Below, one piece after another: positions 1 through 8,027 of a stretch of DNA of 64,000 nt. The number at the start of each line of letters is the position of its first letter. The stretch's first letter is position 1. Source of the stretch: Acidobacteriota bacterium (lineage in GTDB: Bacteria; Acidobacteriota; Terriglobia; Acidiferrales; UBA7541); the NCBI GenBank assembly GCA_021788095.1, contig JAJYLB010000002.1:124001-188000 (forward strand). Direction: 5' to 3'. Made by a program: the position numbers and the translations under genes. The notes beneath the pieces are model-generated. The model was not told the DNA's origin. It saw only the letters and a list, made by a program, of their open reading frames with translations, and made no database searches.

Positions 1-1
1 T

Positions 2-91
2 CAGAACCGGCGAAACGAATATATCGAGAGCTGGTGGCACGTGGTGAATTGGGAGCAGGCGGCGCAGAACTTTCAAGAAGCGAAGAAGTAA
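2..91 (+). CDS. C-terminal end of an unidentified protein (5' truncated)
   Basis: An open frame runs in from the window edge and ends at TAA 89-91, giving 29 residues. The tail is rich in Trp, Gln and Glu and ends QEAKK, so it could be the last helix of a TPR-like or other helical protein. There is too little sequence to identify it. The following 315 bases carry no convincing gene, only dispersed repeats. Confidence 0.5.
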   Translation, partial: QNRRNEYIESWWHVVNWEQAAQNFQEAKK

Positions 92-199
92 TGGAATTTG
101 CCGCGCGTGCCCTCCTGCCCGCGCCAGAGATTGAAGGGCCTGTGTGGCAACTGGCCGATGCAGGCTTCAGCGGCTAAGGCCGCCTTGGCGATGAACTGC

Positions 200-226
200 T
201 TACGGCACGTCTGAAGCCGTGCCCTT
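200..226. repeat. Dispersed palindrome family A, copy 1
   Basis: An imperfect inverted repeat of the form TTACGGCACG-nCTGAAGn-CGTGCCCTT. The same core recurs at 7897-7925, 7978-8006 and 49927-49966. It lies in the non-coding stretch 92-406 and could fold as a short hairpin. Confidence 0.8.
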
Positions 227-260
227 CTCAAAATCGCGTTCCCGAAGCGTCGAAAACCGC

Positions 261-350
261 GCCCGGCCCACCCTTACGGCAGTCCCGTCCCGAACGTTCG
301 GGATTCGGGACGCCGTAAGGGTGGGCACCCAAAGAACACGCGGGATTCCC
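261..350. repeat. Dispersed hairpin family C, copy 1
   Basis: The arms CCCACCCTTACGGC (267-280) and GCCGTAAGGGTGGG (312-325) are a perfect 14-bp inverted repeat around a second nested palindrome (CGAACGTTCG). The right flank GGCACCC...ACACGCGGGATTCC is also present at 27212-27238 beside copy 2. It sits downstream of the minus-strand permease stop at 407, so it may act as a terminator, but no T-run is seen. Confidence 0.75.
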
Positions 351-406
351 CGGTCCGCTTCAGTTTCAGAGATTTACGCCGGGCAAAGCCCTAGGTGATA
401 GGCGCT

Positions 407-1672
407 TCAGGGGTGCAGGCCCAGGGCGTATTCGGCCGCCAGAATTCCCATGGCCGCCGCCGTTGTAACCAGCGTGACCACAACTCCCACCCGCACGAAT
501 TCGCCGAAGCCCACACCCGGTCCTCGGGCCTGCGTCTGCTGAACTACGATCAGGCTGGCGACCGAGCCGAAGGGAGTCAAGTTGCCGGCCAGAGTGGCGG
601 TGCAGGCAAGCGTTAACCAGACGAAGTGCGGGTGGGGAAAACGCGAGACCAGCGGCCGGAACAGCAGGACCGCCGGCACGTTGCTCACCAGGTTTCCGAG
701 GACGAGCATGGCCCCGCTGATGCCGAAAAGCTGGCTCATCGGTCTCCCGGCAAGCCACGGCTCGAACAACCCCACGACGCGATCGATCGCTCCCGAAGCC
801 GACAGGCCCCGGATCACCACGAAGAGCGAAGCGAAAAACAGCAGCAACTCCCAATCCACCCGCTGATGGATTTCGCCCGACCGAACCCGTCCCAGCACCA
901 GAATCACCGCCGCCACGGACACCGCTACCAGGGGAAACGAGTAACCCTTCACCCACAGCACGAGCACCAGCAACGCCGCCGCCCCGCACTTCCACAGCAA
1001 GCTCCGCTGAAGCTTGACGGGGAGCGGCGCCGGGCGCTTCGGGAGCGGCCCGAAGACTTGCCGGCGAAACATGACCGCCAAAACGCCTAGTTCGAGTCCC
1101 AACCCCACGAGAGATACCGGCGCCAGATGGGCCAGGAAATCGAGGAAGGTGAAGTGCGCCGCGACGCCTACCAATGCGTTTTGGGGATTTCCGGTAACCG
1201 ACATGGCCGAGCCGATATTGGCCGCCAAGGCCAGCGCGATGGCGTAGGGCGCGATGGGGAGATCGAGTTCGGCAGTCACCGCCAGGACCAGCGGCGCGAA
1301 AATCAGGCAGATGGTGTCGTTGACGAAAAAAGCCGAAAGGATGCCGGCCGTGAACACCACCAGCGCCAGCAACTCGAACCGCGTCCGCGCCACCCGCGTC
1401 ACCGCCGCCGCCACCCAATGGAAGAATCCCGATACCTGGAAATGAGCGACCAGAATCATCATTCCGAGGAGGAACGCCAGGGTACCCCAGTCAATCGCCG
1501 CTACCGCTTGCCCAGCCGTGATCGATCCCGCGAGCACCATGGCCACCGCACCGCAAAAGGCCGCTGCCGTCCGGTCCAGATACAGCCCCACGTTGCTTTC
1601 GATCGCGATCAGCCCGTAGGCGACGAGGAAGATGGTGATGGGAAACCAATGGAGATGCGTGGCGGGCGTCAC
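407..1672 (-). CDS. ArsB/NhaD-type (SLC13-like) inner-membrane permease
   Basis: About 420 residues with roughly 11-12 hydrophobic segments. Signatures of the ion-transporter superfamily (ArsB, NhaD, CitM) are visible: FVNDTICLIFAPLVL after the first helix bundle, NIGSAMSVTGNPQNALVG in the first half, and NLTPFGSVASLIVVQQ in the second, the twin re-entrant loops that usually bind substrate. The family moves arsenite, Na+/H+ or dicarboxylates; the substrate cannot be assigned here. The start is uncertain: the frame opens upstream to a TTG at 1744, but a GTG at 1672 puts the start just before the first membrane segment. It is divergent from the radical SAM gene. Confidence 0.85.
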   Translation of the reverse strand: MTPATHLHWFPITIFLVAYGLIAIESNVGLYLDRTAAAFCGAVAMVLAGSITAGQAVAAIDWGTLAFLLGMMILVAHFQVSGFFHWVAAAVTRVARTRFELLALVVFTAGILSAFFVNDTICLIFAPLVLAVTAELDLPIAPYAIALALAANIGSAMSVTGNPQNALVGVAAHFTFLDFLAHLAPVSLVGLGLELGVLAVMFRRQVFGPLPKRPAPLPVKLQRSLLWKCGAAALLVLVLWVKGYSFPLVAVSVAAVILVLGRVRSGEIHQRVDWELLLFFASLFVVIRGLSASGAIDRVVGLFEPWLAGRPMSQLFGISGAMLVLGNLVSNVPAVLLFRPLVSRFPHPHFVWLTLACTATLAGNLTPFGSVASLIVVQQTQARGPGVGFGEFVRVGVVVTLVTTAAAMGILAAEYALGLHP

Positions 1673-1824
1673 GGTAGCGAGCAGGCTACCGAGTCTCGCA
1701 CAAAAGCGCGGCGGGGCAAAGCGCTCCGGCGGTGCCCGAGGCAAAGGAGGCGGAGGAACGGTTGCTTTTCTAGAAACGCGGCGGGAAATTTCTCCGAAGA
1801 GGCATAGCCCGCAGCTTTACCGCA

Positions 1825-3150
1825 GTGGGCCCGATCCCGATAATGGGTCGCATGCCAAAAACCTGCCTTGACGACCGCGCCGAGTGCGGCGAAAGCGCCC
1901 CCGCCGGGGAGGCCGCGCCTGGCGCCCGGTTCGAGCACGACACGCGCTGGCGGGTGCTGCGGCGCAATCTGCGCGGCGCCATCCAAGCGATCCGGACGCA
2001 CGGGGCGAATCGGCGGCGCATCGCGCGTGGCGATTTCAAGCTCCGGCCGCTCATCGCCTCCTATTACGTCACGCACCGCTGCAATTTGAAATGCGGGTAT
2101 TGCACCGAGCGGTATCCGATACGCGATACGACCGATCTCGGGACCGAGGAGGCGTGCGGGGTGCTGGGGCGGTTGCGGCGGGAGATGTCGGCCATCTATT
2201 TCACGGGCGGCGAGCCGCTCGTCCGGCCGGATATCGTCGAACTGGTGCGCGAGGCGCGCCGGCTGAATTTCTTTCCGATCTATCTTGGCACCAACGGGCT
2301 TCTGCTTCCCTCGCGGGAACGCGTGCTCGACTACGCCGATCGCGTGGTGATCTCGCTCGATTCGACCGATGCGGGGGCCTGGGATGATTTGCTGGGGGCC
2401 GGGGGCGGGCAGGCGCGGCGAATCTACGAAATCATCGCGCATTACGCGGGGGAGCAACGGAGGCGGCGCGTCTCGCTGATGGTGAACTGCGTGATCACCC
2501 GCGAGACGGTGGCCGACGTATACGGGGTGATGGAATTTTGCTTCCGGCACGACGTCGTTTTCGCTCCCGTTTCCGCCACGGCCGATTCCCTCCCCGATCG
2601 CGCCCTCCTCGCCCGTCCCGATTACCAGCGTCTCGTCCGCCACATCCTCGAGCTGAAGCGGCGCGGCTACCCTATCCTGGGGTCTATCGATTCCCTGGAA
2701 ACGCTTCTCTTCGGCCGGCCGTTCCCCTGCTACGCCACGGCGTTGCCTCACGTCTATCCGAACGGCGACGTTTTCTATCCGTGCCAGCCGCTGGGCCGCG
2801 TGGGCGGGAATTTGCTGGAACTGGGGTCGATCGCAGCGGTCTACCGGGAAGGGGAGCGCAAGTTCGGTCCGTGGAAGGAGTGCTGGCGCGGCTGCGCCCT
2901 GTATTGCTACGTCCTCACCGCATACTACATGCACCATTTCTGGGATCAGATGGTGCTGGAATCGGTCGCGCAGTTCGCCATGCAACCCGGCACCGGCCGC
3001 CGGCTGCCCGCCGAGGCCGCGCTCGAGCCGTTGTACGAAGATCCTTCGAGCTGGGAGCCGAGCGACCCGGTCGCCGTCCCTCCCACGCGATTGGTCTACG
3101 ACGTTCCCCTGGCGCAACTGGTTCGGTCCGAGCAGTTGTCTCCGGAATAG
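1825..3150 (+). CDS. Radical SAM protein with auxiliary Cys-rich C-terminus
   Basis: The residues THRCNLKCGYC give the canonical CxxxCxxC that holds the SAM-cleaving 4Fe-4S cluster (C86, C90, C93 from this start), followed by YFTGGEPLVRPD, the GGE motif that contacts the SAM amino group. Late cysteines in PNGDVFYPCQPLG and WKECWRGCALYC look like a SPASM/twitch auxiliary cluster region. Such proteins modify peptides or small molecules; no substrate peptide is visible nearby. The GTG start has no clear ribosome binding site; ATGs at 1843 and 1852 are alternatives. It converges with the flippase-like gene, with 7 bp between stops. Confidence 0.85.
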   Translation: MGPIPIMGRMPKTCLDDRAECGESAPAGEAAPGARFEHDTRWRVLRRNLRGAIQAIRTHGANRRRIARGDFKLRPLIASYYVTHRCNLKCGYCTERYPIRDTTDLGTEEACGVLGRLRREMSAIYFTGGEPLVRPDIVELVREARRLNFFPIYLGTNGLLLPSRERVLDYADRVVISLDSTDAGAWDDLLGAGGGQARRIYEIIAHYAGEQRRRRVSLMVNCVITRETVADVYGVMEFCFRHDVVFAPVSATADSLPDRALLARPDYQRLVRHILELKRRGYPILGSIDSLETLLFGRPFPCYATALPHVYPNGDVFYPCQPLGRVGGNLLELGSIAAVYREGERKFGPWKECWRGCALYCYVLTAYYMHHFWDQMVLESVAQFAMQPGTGRRLPAEAALEPLYEDPSSWEPSDPVAVPPTRLVYDVPLAQLVRSEQLSPE

Positions 3151-3157
3151 CCGCGGG

Positions 3158-4186
3158 TCAGGAAACCGGTTCGTCGTAGCGTGGCGGCGAGCCCCCTGCC
3201 ACGGCCGGGGACCGCGCCGTAGGCAGCCGGCTCAGGAGGAGGGCGAGCAGGCCGGCAAGCAGGCCGGCTGAGATGACGATCGTTTCCCAGACGAGTCCCA
3301 CGGCGACGACCACCCCTCCCCTTGCGCCGAGTGGGACGAGGAGCGCGGCAAGCGCTGCTTCCCGCACGCCTATGCCTGCCTGGCTGATGGGAACGAACGC
3401 CGACATCTTTGCCAGGGGCCACGCGAAGAGCCACTCGCGGTAGGGAAGATGGAGTCCGCACGCTGCCGCGAGAAACGAGGTGAGCGTGAGCAAGGCGAGT
3501 TGGACGACAAGGGCAAGCCCGAGGGCCGCCAGAACACGTCCGGGCCGCTGACTCGTCGTTCGCGCCGCTCGCCGCAGACGCACCAGCCGCCGCCGCATCC
3601 GAAACGAGGAACGGCGCGCGAGAAACCCGCCCCAGCGGGCCAGGATGGCCGCCGCCAAGATCCCGGCCACGACCACAGCGGCGAGAGCCATCCAGAATTC
3701 CCGCCGACTGGCCGGCTGGAGCGCTCGTGGCAGGAGCAAAACGCCCAGGGCCGCCAGGGTCACCAGCGCCGCCACATCGAGCAAACGGTCCAACAGGCTG
3801 CCCACCAAGACTCCGGCTTTGCTCCGCGCCAGCCGCAGGGCGAGCCCCGCCTTCACCACGTCGCCGCCAGCCACCGATGGCAGAAGCAGCGTGCTGAACA
3901 AGCCGGTGAAATAGCAGCGGGCCGCCTGCGCGAAATGCAATCCCGCCCCCGCTCCGTTCAGCATCAACTTGTATTTGCCCACACCGATCGCATGGACGCC
4001 GAGGTAGCCTGCGAGTATCGCCAACCAGAAGAGCGGGGGAACCCGCCGCGCCGCCGCCCAGGCTTCTTCGATGGGCACGAAGCGGAAAAGCAAGGTCAGG
4101 ATCACGGCGCTGGCCGCGATGCGCCAAGCGAGACGCCGCAACGAGCGCCACGCTGGCTTGCTTAAGCCGGGAGACATTGCGGGCAT
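3158..4186 (-). CDS. Lysylphosphatidylglycerol synthase transmembrane-domain (UPF0104-like) protein
   Basis: About 342 residues with some 8 membrane helices. The signature LPSVAGGDVVKAGLALRLA, followed by GSLLDRLLDVAALV, is typical of the LPG_synthase_TM/AglD-like family. It consists of the integral membrane part only, with no soluble aminoacyltransferase domain, so it is more likely a flippase-like or glycolipid-related membrane protein than a true MprF. An in-frame TTG at 4213 and an ATG at 4177 are other possible starts. Confidence 0.85.
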   Translation of the reverse strand: MPAMSPGLSKPAWRSLRRLAWRIAASAVILTLLFRFVPIEEAWAAARRVPPLFWLAILAGYLGVHAIGVGKYKLMLNGAGAGLHFAQAARCYFTGLFSTLLLPSVAGGDVVKAGLALRLARSKAGVLVGSLLDRLLDVAALVTLAALGVLLLPRALQPASRREFWMALAAVVVAGILAAAILARWGGFLARRSSFRMRRRLVRLRRAARTTSQRPGRVLAALGLALVVQLALLTLTSFLAAACGLHLPYREWLFAWPLAKMSAFVPISQAGIGVREAALAALLVPLGARGGVVVAVGLVWETIVISAGLLAGLLALLLSRLPTARSPAVAGGSPPRYDEPVS

Positions 4187-4255
4187 TATGGCCCCGGGGA
4201 CAGGGAGGCGCAAGGCAGGCTGGCTCAGGCTGTGCTACGCGATCGTAAGCGCTCG

Positions 4256-4405
4256 CGTTTCTGGCAAACATTTGGGCGACAGGTGGACGCGACTGGATTC
4301 CCGCTTCCGCGGGAATGACCGCGTGGGGGGATGTGCCTTCGCGGAGGACAAGCTTCAGCGGGAATGACTGCGAGTGGGAGGCGTTCGCTCGACGGCTTCG
4401 ACGGG
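4256..4405. repeat. Dispersed palindrome family B, two tandem degenerate copies
   Basis: The core hairpin ATTCCCGC (4297-4304) / GCGGGAAT (4309-4316) lies in a longer conserved block starting TTTCTGGC and continuing past GACTGGATTCCC. A second partial copy follows (GCGGGAATGACT near 4358, then GCGTTCGCTCGACGG). The same block occurs at 56536-56619, between the sigma and anti-sigma genes. Confidence 0.75.
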
Positions 4406-4512
4406 GGCGGGCGGTGCTCGTTGGGCCGCGGGGCGGTTTTGGCGGAAGGGAACGAGTTGGCAAGGCGCTCACACCGAAAACAAGGTAGACTTATCGGCGT
4501 GTCCGAAAGGCG

Positions 4513-4540
4513 TTGAAGAGCCTCGTTTCTTTGTGATAAT
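4513..4540 (+). promoter_or_regulatory. Putative sigma70-type promoter of the dehydrogenase gene
   Basis: TTGAAG at 4513-4518 and GATAAT at 4535-4540 are separated by 16 bp. The putative start site would be about 20 bases before the ATG at 4565, in line with a short leader. Confidence 0.5.
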
Positions 4541-4564
4541 GGGCAAGGGCACGGGAGTGCTTGA

Positions 4565-5578
4565 ATGAAAAAGAAGATACGCGTAGTGCAGTACGGGGTC
4601 GGACCCATTGGGGCCTCGATCGTCAAGCTGATGCGGCAGAAGCAGGCCTTGGTCATGACCGGCGCCATCGACAAGGATACGGAGAAAGCCGGCAGGGATC
4701 TCGGCGAACTCGTCGCCGCCGAGGACGCTCCGTGGGGCATCCCCGTTTCGGCCGATCCCGCGGAAGTGCTTTCCCACCCGACCGACGTCGTGGTTCACAG
4801 CACTTCATCGTCGCTCACCGACGTGGCCAGCCAGTTGATGGAATGTCTGGAAGCCGGCGCGTGCGTTGTGTCGACTTGCGAAGAGCTTTCTTATCCGTTC
4901 CGCAAGTATCCGGAGCTGGCGGCGAAACTCGATGAGGCCGCCCGGGAATCCGGCGTCACGCTTCTGGGGACCGGGGTGAATCCGGGCTTCGTCATGGACA
5001 AGCTGGTGCTGGGGCTCTCGGCCGCCTGCCAGCGCGTCGAACACGCCAAGGCCGTACGCATCGTGGATGCCGCGAAACGTCGGCTTCCTCTGCAGAAGAA
5101 GATCGGGGCCGGGCTCAGCGTCGAAGACTTTCAACAGCGGGTCGTCGAGGGCAGGGTCAAGCACGTGGGCCTGCCGGAGTCGGTAGCCATGCTATCCGAT
5201 GGCCTCGGGCTGGACGTCGATACGATCACCGAGACCGTGGAAGCCGTCGTGGCGACGGATACGATCCGCACCGAGTTTCTCGAAGTTCAACCCGGGCAAG
5301 TGGCCGGCATCCACCAAATCGCCCGCGGAATCGCCCGCGGGGTGGAGAAGGTCTATCTGGAGCTGAAGATGTACGTTGGCGCCCCGGAAGGGAGCGACAC
5401 CATTCATCTGACGGGCGAGCCGAACCTGAGCCTCGTCATTCCCGGAGGAACGCACGGGGATCTGGCTACCGCGGCCGTGGCTGTCAACGTCATCCCCGCG
5501 CTTTTGGCCGCGCCGGCGGGGCTGCGCACCGCGCGCGACTTGCCCTTCTGCTTCTTCCCTCCGCTGGCTCCGCCATAG
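4565..5578 (+). CDS. DapB-fold NAD(P)-dependent dehydrogenase, 2,4-diaminopentanoate dehydrogenase-like
   Basis: A protein of 337 residues. The N-terminus IRVVQYGVGPIGASIVKLM is a Rossmann nucleotide-binding motif (GxGxxG). The arrangement, with VVVHSTSS and CVVSTCEELSYP in the first domain and TGVNPGFVMD at the domain junction, matches the dihydrodipicolinate-reductase-like family that includes 2,4-diaminopentanoate dehydrogenase. The clostridial enzyme acts in ornithine fermentation. None of the other ornithine-fermentation genes is nearby, so the substrate is unknown and this is a fold-level call. The ATG follows a CGGGAG ribosome-binding-like stretch. Confidence 0.75.
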   Translation: MKKKIRVVQYGVGPIGASIVKLMRQKQALVMTGAIDKDTEKAGRDLGELVAAEDAPWGIPVSADPAEVLSHPTDVVVHSTSSSLTDVASQLMECLEAGACVVSTCEELSYPFRKYPELAAKLDEAARESGVTLLGTGVNPGFVMDKLVLGLSAACQRVEHAKAVRIVDAAKRRLPLQKKIGAGLSVEDFQQRVVEGRVKHVGLPESVAMLSDGLGLDVDTITETVEAVVATDTIRTEFLEVQPGQVAGIHQIARGIARGVEKVYLELKMYVGAPEGSDTIHLTGEPNLSLVIPGGTHGDLATAAVAVNVIPALLAAPAGLRTARDLPFCFFPPLAPP

Positions 5579-5597
5579 ACCGCCAGGGATTTCAGGG

Positions 5598-7760
5598 CTA
5601 GGGGGCGGGGGCTCGTTTGCGCTCCTCGGGGAGCACCACCGCGAACTCGACTCGCTTGAAGAGCGGATCGATTCGCTCGGCCCGCACGCGAATTCGGTCG
5701 CCCAGGCGAAACCGGCGCTTGCGGCTCTGGCTTACGACGGCATGATCGGGCGCGCGGTACGTGCAGCGCTCACCCACGGTGACTTCCAGCCGGTCGATGG
5801 GAACCAAGCCCTCGACAAACACCTCCATCAGCTCGACGAAGAAGCCGAATTTCAGGACGGAGATGATCAGGGCCTCGTACTCCTCGCCTAGGTGCCCCTC
5901 CATGAACTGCGCGGTTTTCCAGTCGATCAGCTCGCGCTCGGCTTCTACGGACCGCCGTTCGGCCTCGGAGGCCTCGATGGCGATCTCTTCCAACTCGGCT
6001 TGCCGGTAGGGGCCCACGAGCCCTGTCTCTCCGGGATTCTCGAGCGCCCATTTCAGCACACGGTGGACGACCAAGTCGGGGTAGCGGCGGATGGGCGAGG
6101 TGAAGTGGGTATAGGAATCGAGTCCCAGGGCGAAGTGGCCCAGGGGCTCGGCGGCGTACCGCGCCTGCCGCAGCGAGCGCAACATCAGGTAGGAGAGGAT
6201 GCGCTCCTCGGGCCGGCCGGCGATGCGGTTCACTAGGCGCTGGTAGTGGGCGGGGCGAATCTCGACGTCCAGGGGAACGCTCGCCTCCATCGGTCTTGAC
6301 CGCCGGCCCCGATAACCGCGCTGGGCCTGGGCCGCCAGGCGGCCGTGGCGGACGGCGATGCGGCGCTCGAGGGCGGCGCCCAGGCCGAGCGAATGACCGA
6401 AAGCGCGGGCCAGATCCTCGAATTCGAGGACGCGTTTCGGGTCGGGCTTTTCGTGGACGCGATGGAGCGAGGCGAGCGCGCGCCGCTCGAGGTAGCGCGC
6501 CACCTGCTCGTTGGCGAGCAGCATGAACTCTTCGATCAGGCGGTGCGCGATGTTGCGCTCGCTTCGGCCGATCGTCACCAGGCGGCCCTGGTCGTCGTAC
6601 TCGACCACCGGCTCGGGCAGATCGAAATCGATGGCGCCGCGCTTCTCGCGCCGCGCGTGGAGGACCAGGGCGAGTTCCTTCATCAGCCGGAAGCGATCGG
6701 CGAGGGCGGCGTAGCGAGCGGTCATTTCAGGATCGCCTTCGAGCACTCGATTCACGTTCGTATAGGTCATGCGCTCGGCCGAGCGAATCACTCCGGCCGC
6801 GAACCGCGAGCGCGTTACGCTCCCGCCGGCGTCCAGCTCCATCAGCGCGCTCATCACCAGCCGGTCTTCGCGGGGATTCAGAGAGCAGATGCCGCTGGAA
6901 AGCTCGGCGGGGAGCATGGGGATGGCGCGATCGGGGAAATAGACGGAGGTGCCGCGGAGACGGGCTTCGCGATCGAGCGGCGTGCCGCGCCGGACGTAGT
7001 GCGCGACGTCAGCGATGTGCACTTGCAGCTCGTAGCCGCCTCCCGGCCGGCGCTCGACGTAGACGGCGTCGTCGAAATCCCGCGCCGTTTCCCCGTCGAT
7101 GGTCACGATCGGCAGGCTCCGAAAATCCGCTCGGCCTTCGTGCAATTCCGGCCGAACCGCCTGCGGGACTTCCCGCGCCTCGACGAGCACCTCCGCCGGA
7201 AAGACGTAAGGCAGGCGGTGCTTCCTGACGATGATTTCCACGTCGACGCCCGGGGCATCCGGCGGACCCAAGATCTCGATCACGCGGCCGGCGGCGCGCG
7301 CGCCCTCGCGCGGGAAGCGGGTGAGTTCCACGTTCACGGCGGCGCCTTCGAGCTGGGGCGCCCGAGCGGGCGGCGGCGACGGGCTCGCCTCCGGCCGCGA
7401 ACCCGCGGGCCATTCCTCACCCGCAGGCACGACGATCTCCAGGGCCAAGCGCGGGTCGAGCGACGTAACGATTCCCCCGCGTCCCACGTGGCGGAAGATT
7501 CCGACGACGGTGGGGTGGGCCCGGCCGGTGATGCGGACCACATGGCCTTCGGCCCGGCCGTCCGGGCCCCGGCGGTCGATCCGGGCCAGCACGCGATCGC
7601 CATGCATGGCATCAGCCGTGTTGTTGCGACCCACATACAGATCGCCTTCGATGCCCAGCGGCGTATCCGGGACGACGAATCCATAACCTTCGCGGTGAAG
7701 CACGATTCGGCCGGTGAAAAGGTTGGGATCGCGTTTGCTCGGTTGCCTATTTCGCGCCAT
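5598..7760 (-). CDS. rnr: Ribonuclease R (RNB-family 3'-5' exoribonuclease)
   Basis: A 720-residue protein that degrades structured RNA from the 3' end. N-terminal cold-shock/OB domains (about 14-200) begin GRIVLHREGYGFVVPD. The RNB catalytic core opens with TIDGETARDFDDAV (220-233), where the Asp residues bind the catalytic magnesium ions, and contains HFTSPIRRYPDLVVHR. A C-terminal S1 domain (about 640-712) follows. The helix-turn-helix found at the start of some RNase R proteins is absent, which is common. A GAGGAG ribosome binding site lies a few bases before the ATG. The linker at 120-140 is rich in Pro and Ala. Confidence 0.95.
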   Translation of the reverse strand: MARNRQPSKRDPNLFTGRIVLHREGYGFVVPDTPLGIEGDLYVGRNNTADAMHGDRVLARIDRRGPDGRAEGHVVRITGRAHPTVVGIFRHVGRGGIVTSLDPRLALEIVVPAGEEWPAGSRPEASPSPPPARAPQLEGAAVNVELTRFPREGARAAGRVIEILGPPDAPGVDVEIIVRKHRLPYVFPAEVLVEAREVPQAVRPELHEGRADFRSLPIVTIDGETARDFDDAVYVERRPGGGYELQVHIADVAHYVRRGTPLDREARLRGTSVYFPDRAIPMLPAELSSGICSLNPREDRLVMSALMELDAGGSVTRSRFAAGVIRSAERMTYTNVNRVLEGDPEMTARYAALADRFRLMKELALVLHARREKRGAIDFDLPEPVVEYDDQGRLVTIGRSERNIAHRLIEEFMLLANEQVARYLERRALASLHRVHEKPDPKRVLEFEDLARAFGHSLGLGAALERRIAVRHGRLAAQAQRGYRGRRSRPMEASVPLDVEIRPAHYQRLVNRIAGRPEERILSYLMLRSLRQARYAAEPLGHFALGLDSYTHFTSPIRRYPDLVVHRVLKWALENPGETGLVGPYRQAELEEIAIEASEAERRSVEAERELIDWKTAQFMEGHLGEEYEALIISVLKFGFFVELMEVFVEGLVPIDRLEVTVGERCTYRAPDHAVVSQSRKRRFRLGDRIRVRAERIDPLFKRVEFAVVLPEERKRAPAP

Positions 7761-7896
7761 TTCGCTCCTCGCTCTAACAGCTGCAGCCTAGAAGCTGTTG
7801 AAAACCCGTTTTCGCCCGCCCTCAAGGGCTAACAGGATGCTGCAGAACGCGGGCGAGCGGCCCACAGCGGCTGAAGCCGCTTTCTTGTACAAGCAC

Positions 7897-7925
7897 TTAC
7901 GGCACGACTGAAGTCGTGCCCTTAC
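7897..7925. repeat. Dispersed palindrome family A, copy 2
   Basis: GGCACGACTGAAGTCGTGCC forms a near-perfect hairpin, followed by CTTACGAAAAG. The same right flank is seen at the copy at 49927. A weaker relative (AGCGGCTGAAGCCGCT) sits just upstream at 7866. Confidence 0.85.
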
Positions 7926-7977
7926 GAAAAGAGGCCTTTTGCAGCGTCCTGCTAAAGCCCCTGATTCTTGGCTGCGT

Positions 7978-8006
7978 TTACGGCACGGCTGAAGCCGTGC
8001 CCTTCC
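7978..8006. repeat. Dispersed palindrome family A, copy 3
   Basis: GGCACGGCTGAAGCCGTGCC, in the same orientation as copy 2 and 81 bp away. It lies just past the stop of the minus-strand lipase maturation factor gene, so it may also serve as that gene's transcription terminator. Confidence 0.8.
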
Positions 8007-8027
8007 AAGACGGAGGTTTTGCAGCTG

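Noticed and set aside
6345-7832. Plus-strand open frame of 495 codons opposite rnr
   Set aside because: Antisense shadow of rnr; no signal peptide, domain or start signal.
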